Positions 1 to 9,526 are shown, counted from the stretch's first letter. The stretch is 64,000 nt of DNA from Prevotella corporis DSM 18810 = JCM 8529 (GCF_000430525.1 NZ_AUME01000001.1:124001-188000); one strand, 5' to 3'. Notes: generated by a model not told the origin, from the letters alone. Translations and numbers: made by a program.

Positions 1-52
1 CCTTCAGTTTTCCTTCAGCTGATGATGCGGCGCTTGTATTTTCTTTTGCCAT
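1..52 (-). CDS. recA: Probable RecA N-terminus (partial, runs off the left edge)
   Basis: An ATG on the minus strand at 50-52 opens a frame with no stop to the window edge, giving 17 residues (MAKENTSAASSAEGKLK). The short Ser/Ala-rich leader followed by GKLK resembles the start of Bacteroidales RecA, where a variable leader precedes a conserved KLKAL segment. RecA is the recombinase for strand exchange and SOS signalling. Only 17 residues are visible, no ATPase motif is inside the window, and the call rests mainly on this leader and my memory that recA lies near the saccharopine-dehydrogenase-like gene in related genomes. It could be another protein with a low-complexity start. Confidence 0.4.
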   Translation of the reverse strand, partial: MAKENTSAASSAEGKLK

Positions 53-88
53 TTTCTTTTTCTTGTTTTCTATTGTATAATAAAAGTG

Positions 89-409
89 TTATTTCTTTTT
101 CTTCCTGCTCTTAGGGTAAGGCAGTACTTCGGCCAGCTTGCTCACTACTTTTACTGCGATGTCGGGTTTCGACACGTCCAAAATATAGTGTAGTTTGGCC
201 CCTTCGTAGGGATATCCCTGTTCGGCCGCCGACATCAGTTCCCCGATTGCCTCGTGCATTTTCACGTACGGGATGTCATCGCCCACGGTAACCACTGGCT
301 TATCGTTTACATAGATCATGTAATCGCCGAACATTTTCCTGTACTTCACCTCACCTGCGGTTGCTATCTGTTTGCAGATGAATTCTATAACGTCCAAAGA
401 CGATGCCAT
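89..409 (-). CDS. TfoX N-terminal-domain-like protein
   Basis: A 106-residue protein starting MASSLDVIEF. The segment with KMFGDYMIYVNDKPV (about residues 22-36) and the downstream GAKLHYIL strand match the small alpha/beta domain called TfoX N-terminal (the Sxy/TfoX competence regulators of gamma-proteobacteria). No C-terminal TfoX domain is present and the chain ends in a basic KSRKKKK tail. The ATG at 407-409 is preferred to an upstream alternative because it sits 4 bases after the stop of the preceding gene, with AAGGA overlapping that stop, which suggests translational coupling. Bacteroidetes homologues are uncharacterised, so a competence role should not be assumed. Confidence 0.75.
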   Translation of the reverse strand: MASSLDVIEFICKQIATAGEVKYRKMFGDYMIYVNDKPVVTVGDDIPYVKMHEAIGELMSAAEQGYPYEGAKLHYILDVSKPDIAVKVVSKLAEVLPYPKSRKKKK

Positions 410-413
410 ATCC

Positions 414-1652
414 TTAAAGTTCCAAGTCGCCTCCGAACACCTCGTGCCAAGGCAGACCTTGCTTGTTGAGTTGTTCCATGAATGGGTCTGGATCGAAATC
501 CTCAAGGTTCCAAACGCCTGGCTTGCGCCAAAGCCCCTTGAAGAACATCATTGCTCCGATCATGGCTGGTACACCCGTGGTGTAACTTACGCCCTGCATG
601 CCTGTTTCGTTGTAAGCATCCTGATGTTTGCAGTTGTTGTAAACGTAGTAGGTTTGTTCTTTTCCGTCCTTGATACCGCGGATGCGACAGCCTATGGATG
701 TTTCGCCGTCGTAGTTCTCACCCAAGTCTTGTGGATTGGGCAATACGGCTTTGAGGAACTGCAGCGGTACAATCTTCACCTTTGCGCTCTTGCCGCTTCC
801 ATCGGCCAATGGAGCTTCATATTCGATTTCGTCGATGCGACTCATGCCGAGGTTTTGGATGCAGTCGAGGTAGGTAAGGTATTGCTGACCGAAAGTCATC
901 CAGAAACGTGCGCGCTTGATGGTAGGATAGTTCTTTACCAGCGACTCCAGCTCCTCGTGGTGCATCAGGTAAGAGTCGCGTGGTCCGATGTTGGGGTAGG
1001 TCAGGTCTTGGTGTATGGCCAATGGCTCAGTCTCAATCCATTTCCCATCTTCGTAGTAGAGACCTTTTTGGGTAATCTCACGGATGTTGATTTCTGGGTT
1101 GAAGTTGGTTGCGAAAGCCTTGTGGTGGTTACCTGCATTGCAGTCCACGATGTCGAGGTAGTGTATCTCGTCGAAGTGGTGTTTGGCTGCGTAGGCTGTG
1201 AAAGCTTGCGACACTCCTGGATCGAATCCGCAACCGAGGATAGCCGTCAGTCCGGCTTTCTCGAACTTGTCCTTGTAGGCCCATTGCCAACTGTATTCGA
1301 AGTGTGCCTCATCCTTCGGCTCATAGTTGGCCGTGTCGAGATAGTTGCACCCACATGCCAGACAAGCGTCCATGATGGTCAGGTCCTGATATGGCAAAGC
1401 GAGGTTGATTACCAGTTCTGGCTTGAACGAGTTGAATAGCTCTTTCAGTTGCTCCACATCGTCGGCGTCCACCTGTGCGGTCTTGATGTCGGCCTTGTAT
1501 CCCTTGTCGTGAATGGCCTTCACCAATGCATCGCACTTTTCTTTGCGACGGCTTGCTATCATAAACTCCGTAAATACGTCTTGGTTCTGGACGATTTTAA
1601 AAGCTGCAACGGTGGCAACGCCGCCCGCCCCGATCATTAGTACTTTTCCCAT
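414..1652 (-). CDS. Saccharopine dehydrogenase-family protein, probable carboxynorspermidine/carboxyspermidine dehydrogenase
   Basis: A 412-residue enzyme with an N-terminal Rossmann loop IGAGGVA (residues 7-13) and the family segments NLALPYQD, CNYLDTANYEP and GCGFDPGVSQAF. These match the carboxynorspermidine dehydrogenase branch of the saccharopine dehydrogenase family. That branch reductively condenses aspartate semialdehyde with a diamine, and a PLP decarboxylase (NspC) then completes spermidine or norspermidine synthesis. NspC is not in this window. Members of the branch are often labelled saccharopine dehydrogenase, but lysine degradation is unlikely here. It lies 15 bases downstream of the DUF6621-like gene and 4 bases upstream of the TfoX-like gene, so the three are probably one transcript. 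Confidence 0.85.
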   Translation of the reverse strand: MGKVLMIGAGGVATVAAFKIVQNQDVFTEFMIASRRKEKCDALVKAIHDKGYKADIKTAQVDADDVEQLKELFNSFKPELVINLALPYQDLTIMDACLACGCNYLDTANYEPKDEAHFEYSWQWAYKDKFEKAGLTAILGCGFDPGVSQAFTAYAAKHHFDEIHYLDIVDCNAGNHHKAFATNFNPEINIREITQKGLYYEDGKWIETEPLAIHQDLTYPNIGPRDSYLMHHEELESLVKNYPTIKRARFWMTFGQQYLTYLDCIQNLGMSRIDEIEYEAPLADGSGKSAKVKIVPLQFLKAVLPNPQDLGENYDGETSIGCRIRGIKDGKEQTYYVYNNCKHQDAYNETGMQGVSYTTGVPAMIGAMMFFKGLWRKPGVWNLEDFDPDPFMEQLNKQGLPWHEVFGGDLEL

Positions 1653-1667
1653 TGTTCTGTATTCTTT

Positions 1668-2258
1668 TTATTTTGTTTTCTTTTCTATCTCGTCAGCGGT
1701 TATCCCCATGGCATTTATGATGGAGTATCCGAGAATCTGCTGTTTGAAATTACCGCCCTCCATGGGCTGCATGGCAAACAGTGTGACGTGCTTTTCCTCG
1801 TCGTCAACATCCCTCAGCGCGTTGCGGAGCAGGTTATAGATGTTGCCATCTTCGGCATTGGGGACAATCATGATGCGGCTGACCTCCTTGTGGCTCAGCA
1901 CAATCTTCAGGAAATCGAGCATCACTTCGTCCTTTTCGGTCACCTTTCCGCCTGTTGCGATGGTGTTGATGATGAACTCGCCGAGAGTCTCGTCCTTGAA
2001 AGCCTGTTTGTCGAGTTCTTGCCCAAGACTTGAGGGGACGTAGTTGTCGAGTTGCCGTTTGCCCTTGTCGTGCAATACCACCACCTGTGTCTCGTGATTG
2101 CCCGGTTTCATCCGCCCGTCGAGAGCAATGTTCACAATCCACTGGCTGAAGTCGGCTGCTGGAATCCTCCTGTCCAGCATTCTCTCAAAGTTCAGAGTCA
2201 GGTTGAATGCCACTTCGTCGATGTAGTCGGCGTCAACAATTATGACATTCTCGCTCAT
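1668..2258 (-). CDS. Conserved Bacteroidales protein (DUF6621-like)
   Basis: A 196-residue soluble protein beginning MSENVIIVDADYIDEVAF. The VIIVDADYID strand, the later QVVVLHD strand and IMIVPNAED resemble an alpha/beta fold with acidic residues after strand 1, loosely like NYN/PIN domains. The sequence pattern matches my memory of the uncharacterised Bacteroidales family DUF6621; no function is known. An in-frame ATG lies 10 codons upstream (2286-2288), but the promoter at 2294-2324 would place the transcript start about there, so the internal ATG is the better start. It is first gene of the run that continues into the carboxynorspermidine dehydrogenase and TfoX-like genes. Confidence 0.65.
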   Translation of the reverse strand: MSENVIIVDADYIDEVAFNLTLNFERMLDRRIPAADFSQWIVNIALDGRMKPGNHETQVVVLHDKGKRQLDNYVPSSLGQELDKQAFKDETLGEFIINTIATGGKVTEKDEVMLDFLKIVLSHKEVSRIMIVPNAEDGNIYNLLRNALRDVDDEEKHVTLFAMQPMEGGNFKQQILGYSIINAMGITADEIEKKTK

Positions 2259-2293
2259 TTTTATGTTCTGCGAATCTTGTAAATTCATAGCTA

Positions 2294-2324
2294 CAAAGAT
2301 ACATTAAAACGTGGGAAGTTCAAA
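2294..2324 (-). promoter_or_regulatory. Promoter of the DUF6621-like operon
   Basis: Read on the minus strand, TTTG (2321-2324) and TATCTTTG (2294-2301) are separated by 19 bases, matching the Bacteroidetes -33/-7 consensus TTTG-N19-TAnnTTTG. The predicted start of transcription is near 2287. Confidence 0.75.
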
Positions 2325-2457
2325 ATAATTAAGAAAGTTTTGGATAGGTTTTTTCATAATTCGCAGTCGCTTTGACGTGTGATGGTTGATGCTTTGGTGA
2401 TAGCTGGTGTCAAATAAAAATCACCGTCACATTCCGTTGTCTGCCCCATCGCCTTGC

Positions 2458-2523
2458 GAAAGATGAGCTTTTGCGAGACGAAAGGTGAGGTTTCGCACGG
2501 TGAAAGATGAGCTATTGATGTGA
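2458..2523. repeat. Intergenic 22-bp tandem array, locus A (3 units)
   Basis: Three units start at 2458, 2480 and 2502, exactly 22 bases apart. The 13-base cores are AAAGATGAGCTTT, AAAGGTGAGGTTT and AAAGATGAGCTAT. They are followed by AT-rich text at 2531-2560 resembling the second module of the family (CTGAATAACAATGTGTTAAAA, degenerate), then a possible decayed unit near 2566. The array lies in the 598-base gap between two divergent genes. Apart from the flanking promoters I see nothing else recognisable in the gap. Confidence 0.85.
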
Positions 2524-2823
2524 GAAATGTAACCGCCTGAATAACAATGTGTTAAAATCGTCTTGCGAAAAGTTGATTTGTCAAGTTTTTTCGCACTGTT
2601 GTAATCTCCAATCGGTCATTGAAATCAGTCTGAAAGCCATGTTATCACCACCTGATAGTGAGATTGCGCCCTAATTAGCGATTGTGGATTATGGTTGGTG
2701 GGAGAGGTTTGGAGTGCCTGCAGGCTGGCTGTCGTAATGTCTCTGACTTGATGACGGCGAGGCAGAATTGAAGTGAATAGAGTTAAAAAGCGAAATTTTA
2801 ATGGCGATGTGAAAGAAAATATT

Positions 2824-2831
2824 TATATTTG
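2824..2831 (+). promoter_or_regulatory. -7 box of the ATPase/DUF4435 pair
   Basis: TATATTTG fits TAnnTTTG. Transcription starting about 7 bases downstream leaves a short leader containing GGAAGGGAAAGG before the ATG at 2857, and makes any start further upstream impossible from this promoter. Confidence 0.65.
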
Positions 2832-2856
2832 TAGTGATAAACGGAAGGGAAAGGCT

Positions 2857-3675
2857 ATGCAGAAATACGCTGATTATATTGAAGAAATAGAGATAGACTC
2901 GCTTTGGGGCGGCATGAAACATATTAAGTGGGTGCTGAACAGACAGGTGAATATCCTCAGTGGCATCAATGGTGTGGGCAAGAGTACTATCATCAACAAG
3001 GTGGTAAAGGGCCTTTCACAAGGCGGTGAGTTTCCAAGCCATTTGCTGAAGGGGGTCCGTCTGAAAGTGTATCCAGAGAATGCGAAGTGGATTCGCTACG
3101 ACATTATCCGCTCTTTCGACCGTCCGCTGATGAACATTGACAGCATCGCCAAGGTCGATCTAAACCTTGTAACAGAGCTCGACTGGCAGTTGTTCCAGTT
3201 GCAGCGGAAATATCTTGACTATCAAGTCAACATCGGCAACCGCATCATTGATGTGTTGCAGTCGGGGGAGCCTGATGCCGCCGTGCGTGCGCAGGCCATT
3301 TCCGAACCCAAAAAACGCTTTCAGGATATAATTGACGACCTTTTCACCGAGACTGGCAAGAAAATCGTGCGCACGGAGAATGAGATTCGATTCACGCAAG
3401 TAGGCGAAACGCTCTTCCCCTATAATCTGTCGAGTGGCGAGAAACAAATATTGGCCATTTTGCTGACCGTACTTGTCGAGGACAATCTGCCTTATGTGCT
3501 TCTCATGGACGAGCCTGAAGTCAGTTTGCATGTGGAATGGCAGAAACGACTGATAGACCTGGTTATGGAATTGAACCCCAATGTCCAGGTGATTCTCACC
3601 ACCCATAGCCCGGCCGTTATCATGAACGGATGGATTGACAATGTTACGGAAGTGACAGACATTACTGTTGATTGA
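2857..3675 (+). CDS. ABC/SMC-type AAA ATPase paired with a DUF4435 protein
   Basis: A 272-residue ATPase. The Walker A motif is GINGVGKSTI (about residues 35-44), the ABC signature is LSSGEKQ (about 191-197), Walker B is YVLLMDEPEVSLH with its catalytic Glu (about 213-225), and LTTHSPAVI carries the switch His. No long coiled coil fits between the motifs, so it belongs with the short AAA_21-like/OLD-like ATPases rather than true SMC proteins. The ATG at 2857 follows a purine-rich GGAAGGGAAAGG and lies downstream of a good -7 box. The DUF4435 gene starts 20 bases after the stop. ATPase plus nuclease-like partner suggests a two-component complex; the target is unknown. Confidence 0.85.
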   Translation: MQKYADYIEEIEIDSLWGGMKHIKWVLNRQVNILSGINGVGKSTIINKVVKGLSQGGEFPSHLLKGVRLKVYPENAKWIRYDIIRSFDRPLMNIDSIAKVDLNLVTELDWQLFQLQRKYLDYQVNIGNRIIDVLQSGEPDAAVRAQAISEPKKRFQDIIDDLFTETGKKIVRTENEIRFTQVGETLFPYNLSSGEKQILAILLTVLVEDNLPYVLLMDEPEVSLHVEWQKRLIDLVMELNPNVQVILTTHSPAVIMNGWIDNVTEVTDITVD

Positions 3676-3695
3676 AAAACGGAAGGAACAAGGCA

Positions 3696-4727
3696 ATGGG
3701 AAATAGATTGAAAGACAACCTATCGTCCGACTATATCCATGCGGCCAACAAGCTGAACAGCCTGAATGCGCGAACGAAGATCGTTGCCTACGTGGAGTCT
3801 TACGACGACATATATTTTTGGCGGACGGTGCTCAGTGGGTTTGAGAACGAGAAACTCTATTTTGAGGTGATGCTTCCGTCACGACAAAACCTGACAAAAG
3901 GCAAGAAATCGGTGCTGATGAATCTACTATCGAAAAAAGTTGGCGAGAATATGATAGCGTGCGTGGATGCCGATTACGACTACTTGCTGCAGAACACTAC
4001 GGCCGTTTCGCGTGATGTTACCCAAAATCCGTATGTGTTTCACACCTACGCCTATGCCATAGAAAACCTCCAGTGCTATGCCCGTGGACTGCACGATGTG
4101 GCGGTTGCGGTGACATTGAACGACCAGCCGATTTTCGATTTCGAGAATTACCTGCGCGAATACAGCGAGGCCATCTTCCCACTGTTCGTGTGGAGTATAT
4201 GGTTTTATAGGAATGGAATCTACGGAAGGTTTACCATAACCGACTTCAACAGAGTGATTGATATCGGAAAATTCTCACTGGAGGACCCGTATCGTAACAT
4301 TCATAATTTAAGGAGGAAGGTTTCGCGCAAGATTATTCAGTTCCATAAGGATTATCCCGATGCAAAAGAGAGCTATCTGGCCGTAAAAGACGACATCAAG
4401 CGGATGGGTGTCACTCCGCAAACTACTTATTTGTACATCCAAGGACACCATCTGTTCGACAATGTCGTTGTGCCCGCAATGAAGAAAGTATGTGACAAGC
4501 TGATACACGAACGTGAACAGGAAATCTGGAGAAACGCTCGGCATGCCCTACAGCGAAAGAACGAATTGTCGAGCTATGAGCATAGTATGGAAGAAATCAT
4601 ACCCATGCTTCGCCGGAGTTTCGGCTACATGAATGCAGAACCTTTCCTTGAAATCAAGCGCGACTTAGCCCATTTCCTCGCTTCTTCATCCTTCAGCCAA
4701 CAGAGGGAGCTGAAAACGGGAGGCTAA
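3696..4727 (+). CDS. DUF4435-like protein with TOPRIM-like motifs
   Basis: A 343-residue protein starting MGNRLKDNLS. Near the N-terminus AYVESYDDIYFW supplies a Glu and MIACVDADYDYLL supplies a D-x-D, the E...DxD layout of TOPRIM-type nucleases and of the OLD family. The sequence matches my memory of DUF4435, a family usually encoded beside an AAA ATPase. The ATG at 3696 is preferred over an upstream TTG because AAGGAACAAGG precedes it at good spacing. Its stop overlaps the convergent trkH stop by 4 bases. Related ATPase/TOPRIM pairs (OLD, Gabija) act in phage defence, but that role is only inferred here. Confidence 0.75.
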   Translation: MGNRLKDNLSSDYIHAANKLNSLNARTKIVAYVESYDDIYFWRTVLSGFENEKLYFEVMLPSRQNLTKGKKSVLMNLLSKKVGENMIACVDADYDYLLQNTTAVSRDVTQNPYVFHTYAYAIENLQCYARGLHDVAVAVTLNDQPIFDFENYLREYSEAIFPLFVWSIWFYRNGIYGRFTITDFNRVIDIGKFSLEDPYRNIHNLRRKVSRKIIQFHKDYPDAKESYLAVKDDIKRMGVTPQTTYLYIQGHHLFDNVVVPAMKKVCDKLIHEREQEIWRNARHALQRKNELSSYEHSMEEIIPMLRRSFGYMNAEPFLEIKRDLAHFLASSSFSQQRELKTGG

Positions 4728-6181
4728 TTCTCTTTCCAGAATGAGGGAGTGAAAAGCACAAGGACCGTGAAAAGTTCAAGACGCCCCACAAGCATAAGAA
4801 AAGAACCTATCCATTTGGCAAAATCGGGCAAATCATCCCATGACATCGTCGGACCGATTTCCAAACCAAGAGTAGGCCCGACGTTACCGAGGCAACTCAG
4901 GGTGATGGTGATGGAATTGGTCGAGTCAATACCGGCGGCTATCATCGTGAAGGCACAGACAAGCGTCAGACACAGGTAAAGACTAATAAAGGCAAGAAGC
5001 GTGACACGGTGCGACTGGGGAATGTTCACCCCATCTATCTTCATGGGAAGCACTGCGTTAGGATGCAGAATCTGTCGGAACTCGTTCCTCACCACTTTGA
5101 TAAGCATGATGCCACGGAGGCTCTTGATACCACCGCTCGTTGAGCCGGAACAACCACCGAAAAACATACAGGCAGCCAGCACTACCCAAGTAACGTGTGG
5201 CCATTGGGCAGCGTCATCGCTGAAAAGGCCCGTCGTCGTGATGAATGAAACAACCTGAAAAACAGAACTTCGGAAAGCATGTTCCACGTCATAACTCCTC
5301 CGGAAAATAAGCTCCAGCATGATAAAGATGGTGAAACTCGCCACAAGGGTAGTGTAGAACCTGAACTCGCTGTTGCGGAAGAGTTTCTTTAACTTGAACC
5401 CAGCTACAGAAGTATATAATAATGTGAAATTAACGCCCGAAAGAAAGCAGAACAATGTGCAGACATATTCTTCGGCGGGAGAATGAAAAGACATAATGGA
5501 GCCACTCTCAGTGGCAAACCCTCCTGTGGCGGTGCTCGTCATTGAGTAGTTGAAAGCGTCGAACCAGCCCATCCCACATGCCTTGTAACTGAGAATACAG
5601 GCTATTGTCAGAATCACATAGACCATCCATAGCCATTTCGCACTTGTGCTGAGGCGCGGATGTAGCTTACTTTTGATAGGCCCGGTCGATTCCGCTGCAA
5701 AAACTTTCACTGATCCGCCGACAAGCGATGGTAACAAAGCAATGGTGAAGAACACAATTCCCAAACCACCGATCCACTGCGTCAGCGAGCGCCAGAAGAG
5801 GAGTCCCTTGGGCAAATGTTCAGGATAGTCGATGATAGTTGCCCCGGTGGTCGTGAAACCTGACATAGTCTCGAAGAAAGCATTTGTGAAATTGTCTATA
5901 TAGCCACTGATGAGGAACGGAAGGGTACCGAAAAGCGAGAAAAGTATCCACGAAACGGCTACCACAAAGTATGCGTCGCGTCGCCCAAGCGTATTATTTG
6001 AATTCAATCCGATAACTCTGAAGGTGCAACCGCTGGCTATCGTGATGAGAATACTCCATAAAAAAGCTATGGTGTCTGTGCCTTGATACCAGCATGAAAC
6101 CATAAGGCAGCAGAAAAGGAGCGTCGCTTCTATCCACAGCAGTGAGCCAAGAATCTTGAATATGGTTTTAAGATTAAGCAT
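4724..6181 (-). CDS. trkH: Trk-type potassium uptake protein TrkH
   Basis: A 485-residue integral inner-membrane protein that forms the K+ pathway of a Trk/Ktr system. The four pore-loop filter glycines are visible in order: FTTTGAT (about residue 110), TSTATGG (about 217), FITTTG (about 315) and CLGNVG (about 432). Many hydrophobic helices surround them, and the length is normal for TrkH. The ATG at 6179-6181 is chosen over a TTG two codons upstream. It is the third gene of dxs-trkA-trkH, 21 bases after trkA, so channel and regulator are made together. Confidence 0.95.
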   Translation of the reverse strand: MLNLKTIFKILGSLLWIEATLLFCCLMVSCWYQGTDTIAFLWSILITIASGCTFRVIGLNSNNTLGRRDAYFVVAVSWILFSLFGTLPFLISGYIDNFTNAFFETMSGFTTTGATIIDYPEHLPKGLLFWRSLTQWIGGLGIVFFTIALLPSLVGGSVKVFAAESTGPIKSKLHPRLSTSAKWLWMVYVILTIACILSYKACGMGWFDAFNYSMTSTATGGFATESGSIMSFHSPAEEYVCTLFCFLSGVNFTLLYTSVAGFKLKKLFRNSEFRFYTTLVASFTIFIMLELIFRRSYDVEHAFRSSVFQVVSFITTTGLFSDDAAQWPHVTWVVLAACMFFGGCSGSTSGGIKSLRGIMLIKVVRNEFRQILHPNAVLPMKIDGVNIPQSHRVTLLAFISLYLCLTLVCAFTMIAAGIDSTNSITITLSCLGNVGPTLGLEIGPTMSWDDLPDFAKWIGSFLMLVGRLELFTVLVLFTPSFWKEN

Positions 6182-6202
6182 TATCAATGATTTCTCAAAC
6201 AG

Positions 6203-7543
6203 TTAGTTGAACAATCGCTCGGCCTTCTTTTTATCAACGTTGTAGCAGAACACCACGACTGTGTCGCCAGCCTCAACTTGCGTGTTACCAGAGACGAGCA
6301 TCCCCTCGTCGCCTCTTACCAGACCGCCGATTGTCATGCCACTTGGCAGCTTGATGTCTTTGATGGGTTTCCTTGTGATTTTTGAGCCTTGTACTGGTGT
6401 GAACTCAGCCACATCGGCATCAACTGACATCAAAAACTTTACGTTGTTCACGTTAGCGTCAAGCAGCATCTGGTAAATGTAGCTGGCTGCAATCGCCTTT
6501 TTGTTGATAATTGTACCGATATCGAGGTTGGCGGCCATATCAACGTAGTCGAAATTCTCAACCGACGCAATTGTTTTCCTCACCCCGTATCGCTTGGCGG
6601 CCATGCATGCGAGTATGTTTGTTTCGGCATTGGGCGTCAGAGCTACGAAAGCCTGTGTGTTTCTTATGCCTTCTTCAACGAGCAGGGCAGTGTCGCGACC
6701 GTCGCCATTGATCACCAGTTTATCCTCATCGAACATTTCATTGAGATATTCGCATCTGTCGGCATCACGTTCGATGACTTTTATGTTCATGTATTCTGGC
6801 ATAATTTTGACTGAACGCACAGCAGTGCGCCCTCCACCCATAATCATGACATTCTTGACGTCCACGTAATGCTCCTTCCCCGCTATCTTTCGGATGTACG
6901 GAATATAGTTCTTGGTGGTCATGAAGTAAGCCAAGTCTTCGAGTTTCAGAGTGTCATTACCGCCGGGAATGATGGTTTCGTTGTGTCGTTTGATGGCAAC
7001 AATGTGATATGGGTCATCAGGACCACTTATATCCTTGAGTGGTTTGTCGAGAATCTGGCAGCTTTCTCTCAGTTTGATGCCCAGCATGACGAGTGCTCCG
7101 TCGTGCACGTCCCAGCGTTGTCTTACCCACGACATCTTCAGACCGTTGATAATGTCCTTTGCTGCCAGAACTTCTGGATAGATGAGGCTGCTGATACCGA
7201 GTCGTTTGAAGAACTCCTGATTCTCCGGTTCCATGTATTCTGGGTTGTCGATCTTCGCAACTGTCTTCTTCGCACCAAGGTGATGGGCCATGATGCAGGC
7301 TGTAATGTTGTCCGTTTCCTTTGGTGTTACAGCGATAAAAAGGTCGGTATCTTTTGCCCCTGCATCATTGAGCGCCTTGATGCTGGTGGGCTTTGCCTCC
7401 ATGGTCAGCAAGTCAAAGTCTCTTCCTATCTTCTCAAGGTTCTCTGGAATCTCATCGATCAATACGATGTCGTACTTGTTTCGTGAGAGGAGTTGTGCAA
7501 GATGAGTTCCGATGGCATAGGCACCGGCGATGATGATTTTCAT
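6203..7543 (-). CDS. trkA: Trk potassium transporter peripheral subunit TrkA
   Basis: A 446-residue cytoplasmic regulator with two tandem RCK units. The first Rossmann loop is AGAYAIG (residues 5-11), where a Tyr replaces the usual acidic residue, and the second is IMGGGRTA (about 233-240). Each is followed by a TrkA-C-type domain, the last ending near the C-terminus with GDTVVVFCYN. TrkA binds NAD(H) or nucleotides and gates TrkH. It lies 25 bases after dxs and 21 bases before trkH. The linkage to dxs is common in Bacteroidales and probably reflects co-transcription rather than shared biochemistry. Confidence 0.95.
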   Translation of the reverse strand: MKIIIAGAYAIGTHLAQLLSRNKYDIVLIDEIPENLEKIGRDFDLLTMEAKPTSIKALNDAGAKDTDLFIAVTPKETDNITACIMAHHLGAKKTVAKIDNPEYMEPENQEFFKRLGISSLIYPEVLAAKDIINGLKMSWVRQRWDVHDGALVMLGIKLRESCQILDKPLKDISGPDDPYHIVAIKRHNETIIPGGNDTLKLEDLAYFMTTKNYIPYIRKIAGKEHYVDVKNVMIMGGGRTAVRSVKIMPEYMNIKVIERDADRCEYLNEMFDEDKLVINGDGRDTALLVEEGIRNTQAFVALTPNAETNILACMAAKRYGVRKTIASVENFDYVDMAANLDIGTIINKKAIAASYIYQMLLDANVNNVKFLMSVDADVAEFTPVQGSKITRKPIKDIKLPSGMTIGGLVRGDEGMLVSGNTQVEAGDTVVVFCYNVDKKKAERLFN

Positions 7544-7568
7544 GTCCTTAACTAATTATGGCTGTCTT

Positions 7569-9503
7569 CTATTGAAGATTGTCCTTTATTGTGTGCTTGA
7601 TGGCTTCTGTGTCGAGTCCGCAAAGCTGCTGTAGTTGGCCGATGGTTCCCTGTTCGATGAATCGATCGGGAAGTCCCATTCGGTTGATGGTTGGCGAATA
7701 CCCATTGTCGCTCATCCATTCCACGACTGCCGTTCCCAAACCACCGTTTCGTATTCCATCTTCTATCGTTATAATATGAGTGAAATGCTCTCCAACTTCC
7801 TTCAAAATCTTCTCGTCCAATGGCTTCAGGAAGCGCATATCATAGTGGGCGATATGGCCTGAACAGGAGTCGGGTGTCGATTCCAGCTCTCTGATGGCCG
7901 TCTCGACATTGTTGCCCAATGGTCCGACGGACAGAATGGCCACGTTGTTAGAACTCTCCTTTCCGATGTTCTTGTCGAAGAGTTTGCGTCCGGTGCCAAC
8001 CTGTATTTCCTCGAACGGGCATCGCCAGTCAATCAGTACGCCTTTGCCTCTCGGATAGCGAATGACGAAAAATCCTTTCTCTGGCAACTGGGCAGTGTAC
8101 ATCAGCCTTCGCAGTTCTCGCTCGTCCATTGGCGAGGCGATAGTTGCATTGGGGATGGGTCTTAGGAATGCCAAATCGAATGCGCCGTGGTGAGTTGCTC
8201 CGTCTTCGCCTACCAGCCCCGCACGGTCGAGACACAATACGACAGGCAGATTCAGTATTGCCGTGTCGTGGATGATGTTGTCATAGGCGCGTTGCGAGAA
8301 CGCACTGTAGATGTTGCAGTAAGGTTGCAATCCGTCTTTTGCCATTCCTGCCGAGAAGGTCATTGCGTGTCCTTCGGCAATTCCCACGTCGAATGCGCGG
8401 TCGGGCATTTCTTTCATCAGGACATTCATTGAGCAACCTGAGGGCATAGCTGGGGTAACGCCTACAATCCGTGGATTTTCTTTTGCCAACTCCAACAGGG
8501 TCTGTCCGAAAACATCCTGGTATTTGGGTGGTTGATTGCTGGTGTCTTGTATGATGCGTTCACCGGTTTCTGGGTCGAACTTACCTGGTGCGTGCCATAC
8601 GGTTGCGCTTTTCTCCGCAGGTTCGTAGCCTTTGCCCTTGATAGTGTGGAGATGTAGCAGCTTTGGGCCTTTCATGTTCTTCAGTTGCCGTAGTATGCGC
8701 ACCACTTCCTTGACATCGTTTCCATCGAAAGGTCCGAAGTATCTGATGTTCATTCCCTCGAAGAGGTTCTGCTGTTGAGAGATGACAGACTTCAGGGCAT
8801 TATTCAGTCTGATGATGCCTTTTCTGCGCTTGTCGTTGAGTATCCCCCTGTCGTGCAGCCACTGTGATGCCTTGAATCGCAAGCGGTTGTAAGTCTCGTT
8901 GGTGTCAAGGTTCAAGAGATACTGTTGCATTCCTCCGACAGCACGGTCGATTGACATATCGTTGTCGTTGAGGATAATCAGCAGGTCGTTGGGCTTGCTC
9001 GATGCGTTGTTGAGGCCTTCGAAGGCCAACCCTCCGCTCATAGCTCCGTCGCCGATGATGGCTACAACATGCCTGTTGGGGTGGTTGGTCAGTTTGGCTG
9101 CCACGGCCATTCCGAGTGCTGCCGATATAGAGTTGGAGGCGTGTCCACAAGTGAAGGTGTCGTATTCGCTTTCCTTTGGCGACGGGAAGGGCATGAGTCC
9201 GTTGAGTTTCCTATTCTCTGAGAAACGCTCTCGCCGTCCTGTTAGAATTTTATGTCCATAAGCCTGATGCCCTACGTCCCAAACGATTCTGTCTTCGGGA
9301 GTGTCAAACACGTAATGGCAAGCCACGGTGATTTCCATAGCCCCCAGACTCGAAGCCAGGTGGCCGGGATTCACGGCTACTTCTTCGATGATATCTTCCC
9401 TCAACTCCTTGCAAACTTCAGGCAATTGCTCAATGCTTAGTTTGCGAAGGTCGGAAGGAGATTGTATTTTACTTAAAAGCCTATATCTTGTTTCGTTCGA
9501 CAT
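7569..9503 (-). CDS. dxs: 1-deoxy-D-xylulose-5-phosphate synthase
   Basis: A 644-residue thiamine-diphosphate enzyme that condenses pyruvate and glyceraldehyde-3-phosphate in the first step of the MEP isoprenoid pathway. The thiamine motif begins at GDGAMSGG (about residue 150) and ends near ILNDNDMSI. The transketolase-like pyrimidine-binding domain contains [10 protein letters not shown], and the C-terminal domain contains [12 protein letters not shown]. Length is normal. The ATG at 9501-9503 is supported by the promoter at 9527-9557. It leads the dxs-trkA-trkH transcript. Confidence 0.97.
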   Translation of the reverse strand: MSNETRYRLLSKIQSPSDLRKLSIEQLPEVCKELREDIIEEVAVNPGHLASSLGAMEITVACHYVFDTPEDRIVWDVGHQAYGHKILTGRRERFSENRKLNGLMPFPSPKESEYDTFTCGHASNSISAALGMAVAAKLTNHPNRHVVAIIGDGAMSGGLAFEGLNNASSKPNDLLIILNDNDMSIDRAVGGMQQYLLNLDTNETYNRLRFKASQWLHDRGILNDKRRKGIIRLNNALKSVISQQQNLFEGMNIRYFGPFDGNDVKEVVRILRQLKNMKGPKLLHLHTIKGKGYEPAEKSATVWHAPGKFDPETGERIIQDTSNQPPKYQDVFGQTLLELAKENPRIVGVTPAMPSGCSMNVLMKEMPDRAFDVGIAEGHAMTFSAGMAKDGLQPYCNIYSAFSQRAYDNIIHDTAILNLPVVLCLDRAGLVGEDGATHHGAFDLAFLRPIPNATIASPMDERELRRLMYTAQLPEKGFFVIRYPRGKGVLIDWRCPFEEIQVGTGRKLFDKNIGKESSNNVAILSVGPLGNNVETAIRELESTPDSCSGHIAHYDMRFLKPLDEKILKEVGEHFTHIITIEDGIRNGGLGTAVVEWMSDNGYSPTINRMGLPDRFIEQGTIGQLQQLCGLDTEAIKHTIKDNLQ

Positions 9504-9526
9504 TATCAATAATGTGGATGTCGCTG

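Noticed and set aside
372..1439. Long plus-strand frame of 355 codons opposite the carboxynorspermidine dehydrogenase
   Set aside because: It lies antisense to a well-recognised gene, has no recognisable domain and arises from codon bias of the real gene.
2716..2725. GCCTGCAGGC palindrome
   Set aside because: Ten bases of perfect symmetry are expected by chance in a window of this size and nothing else supports function.
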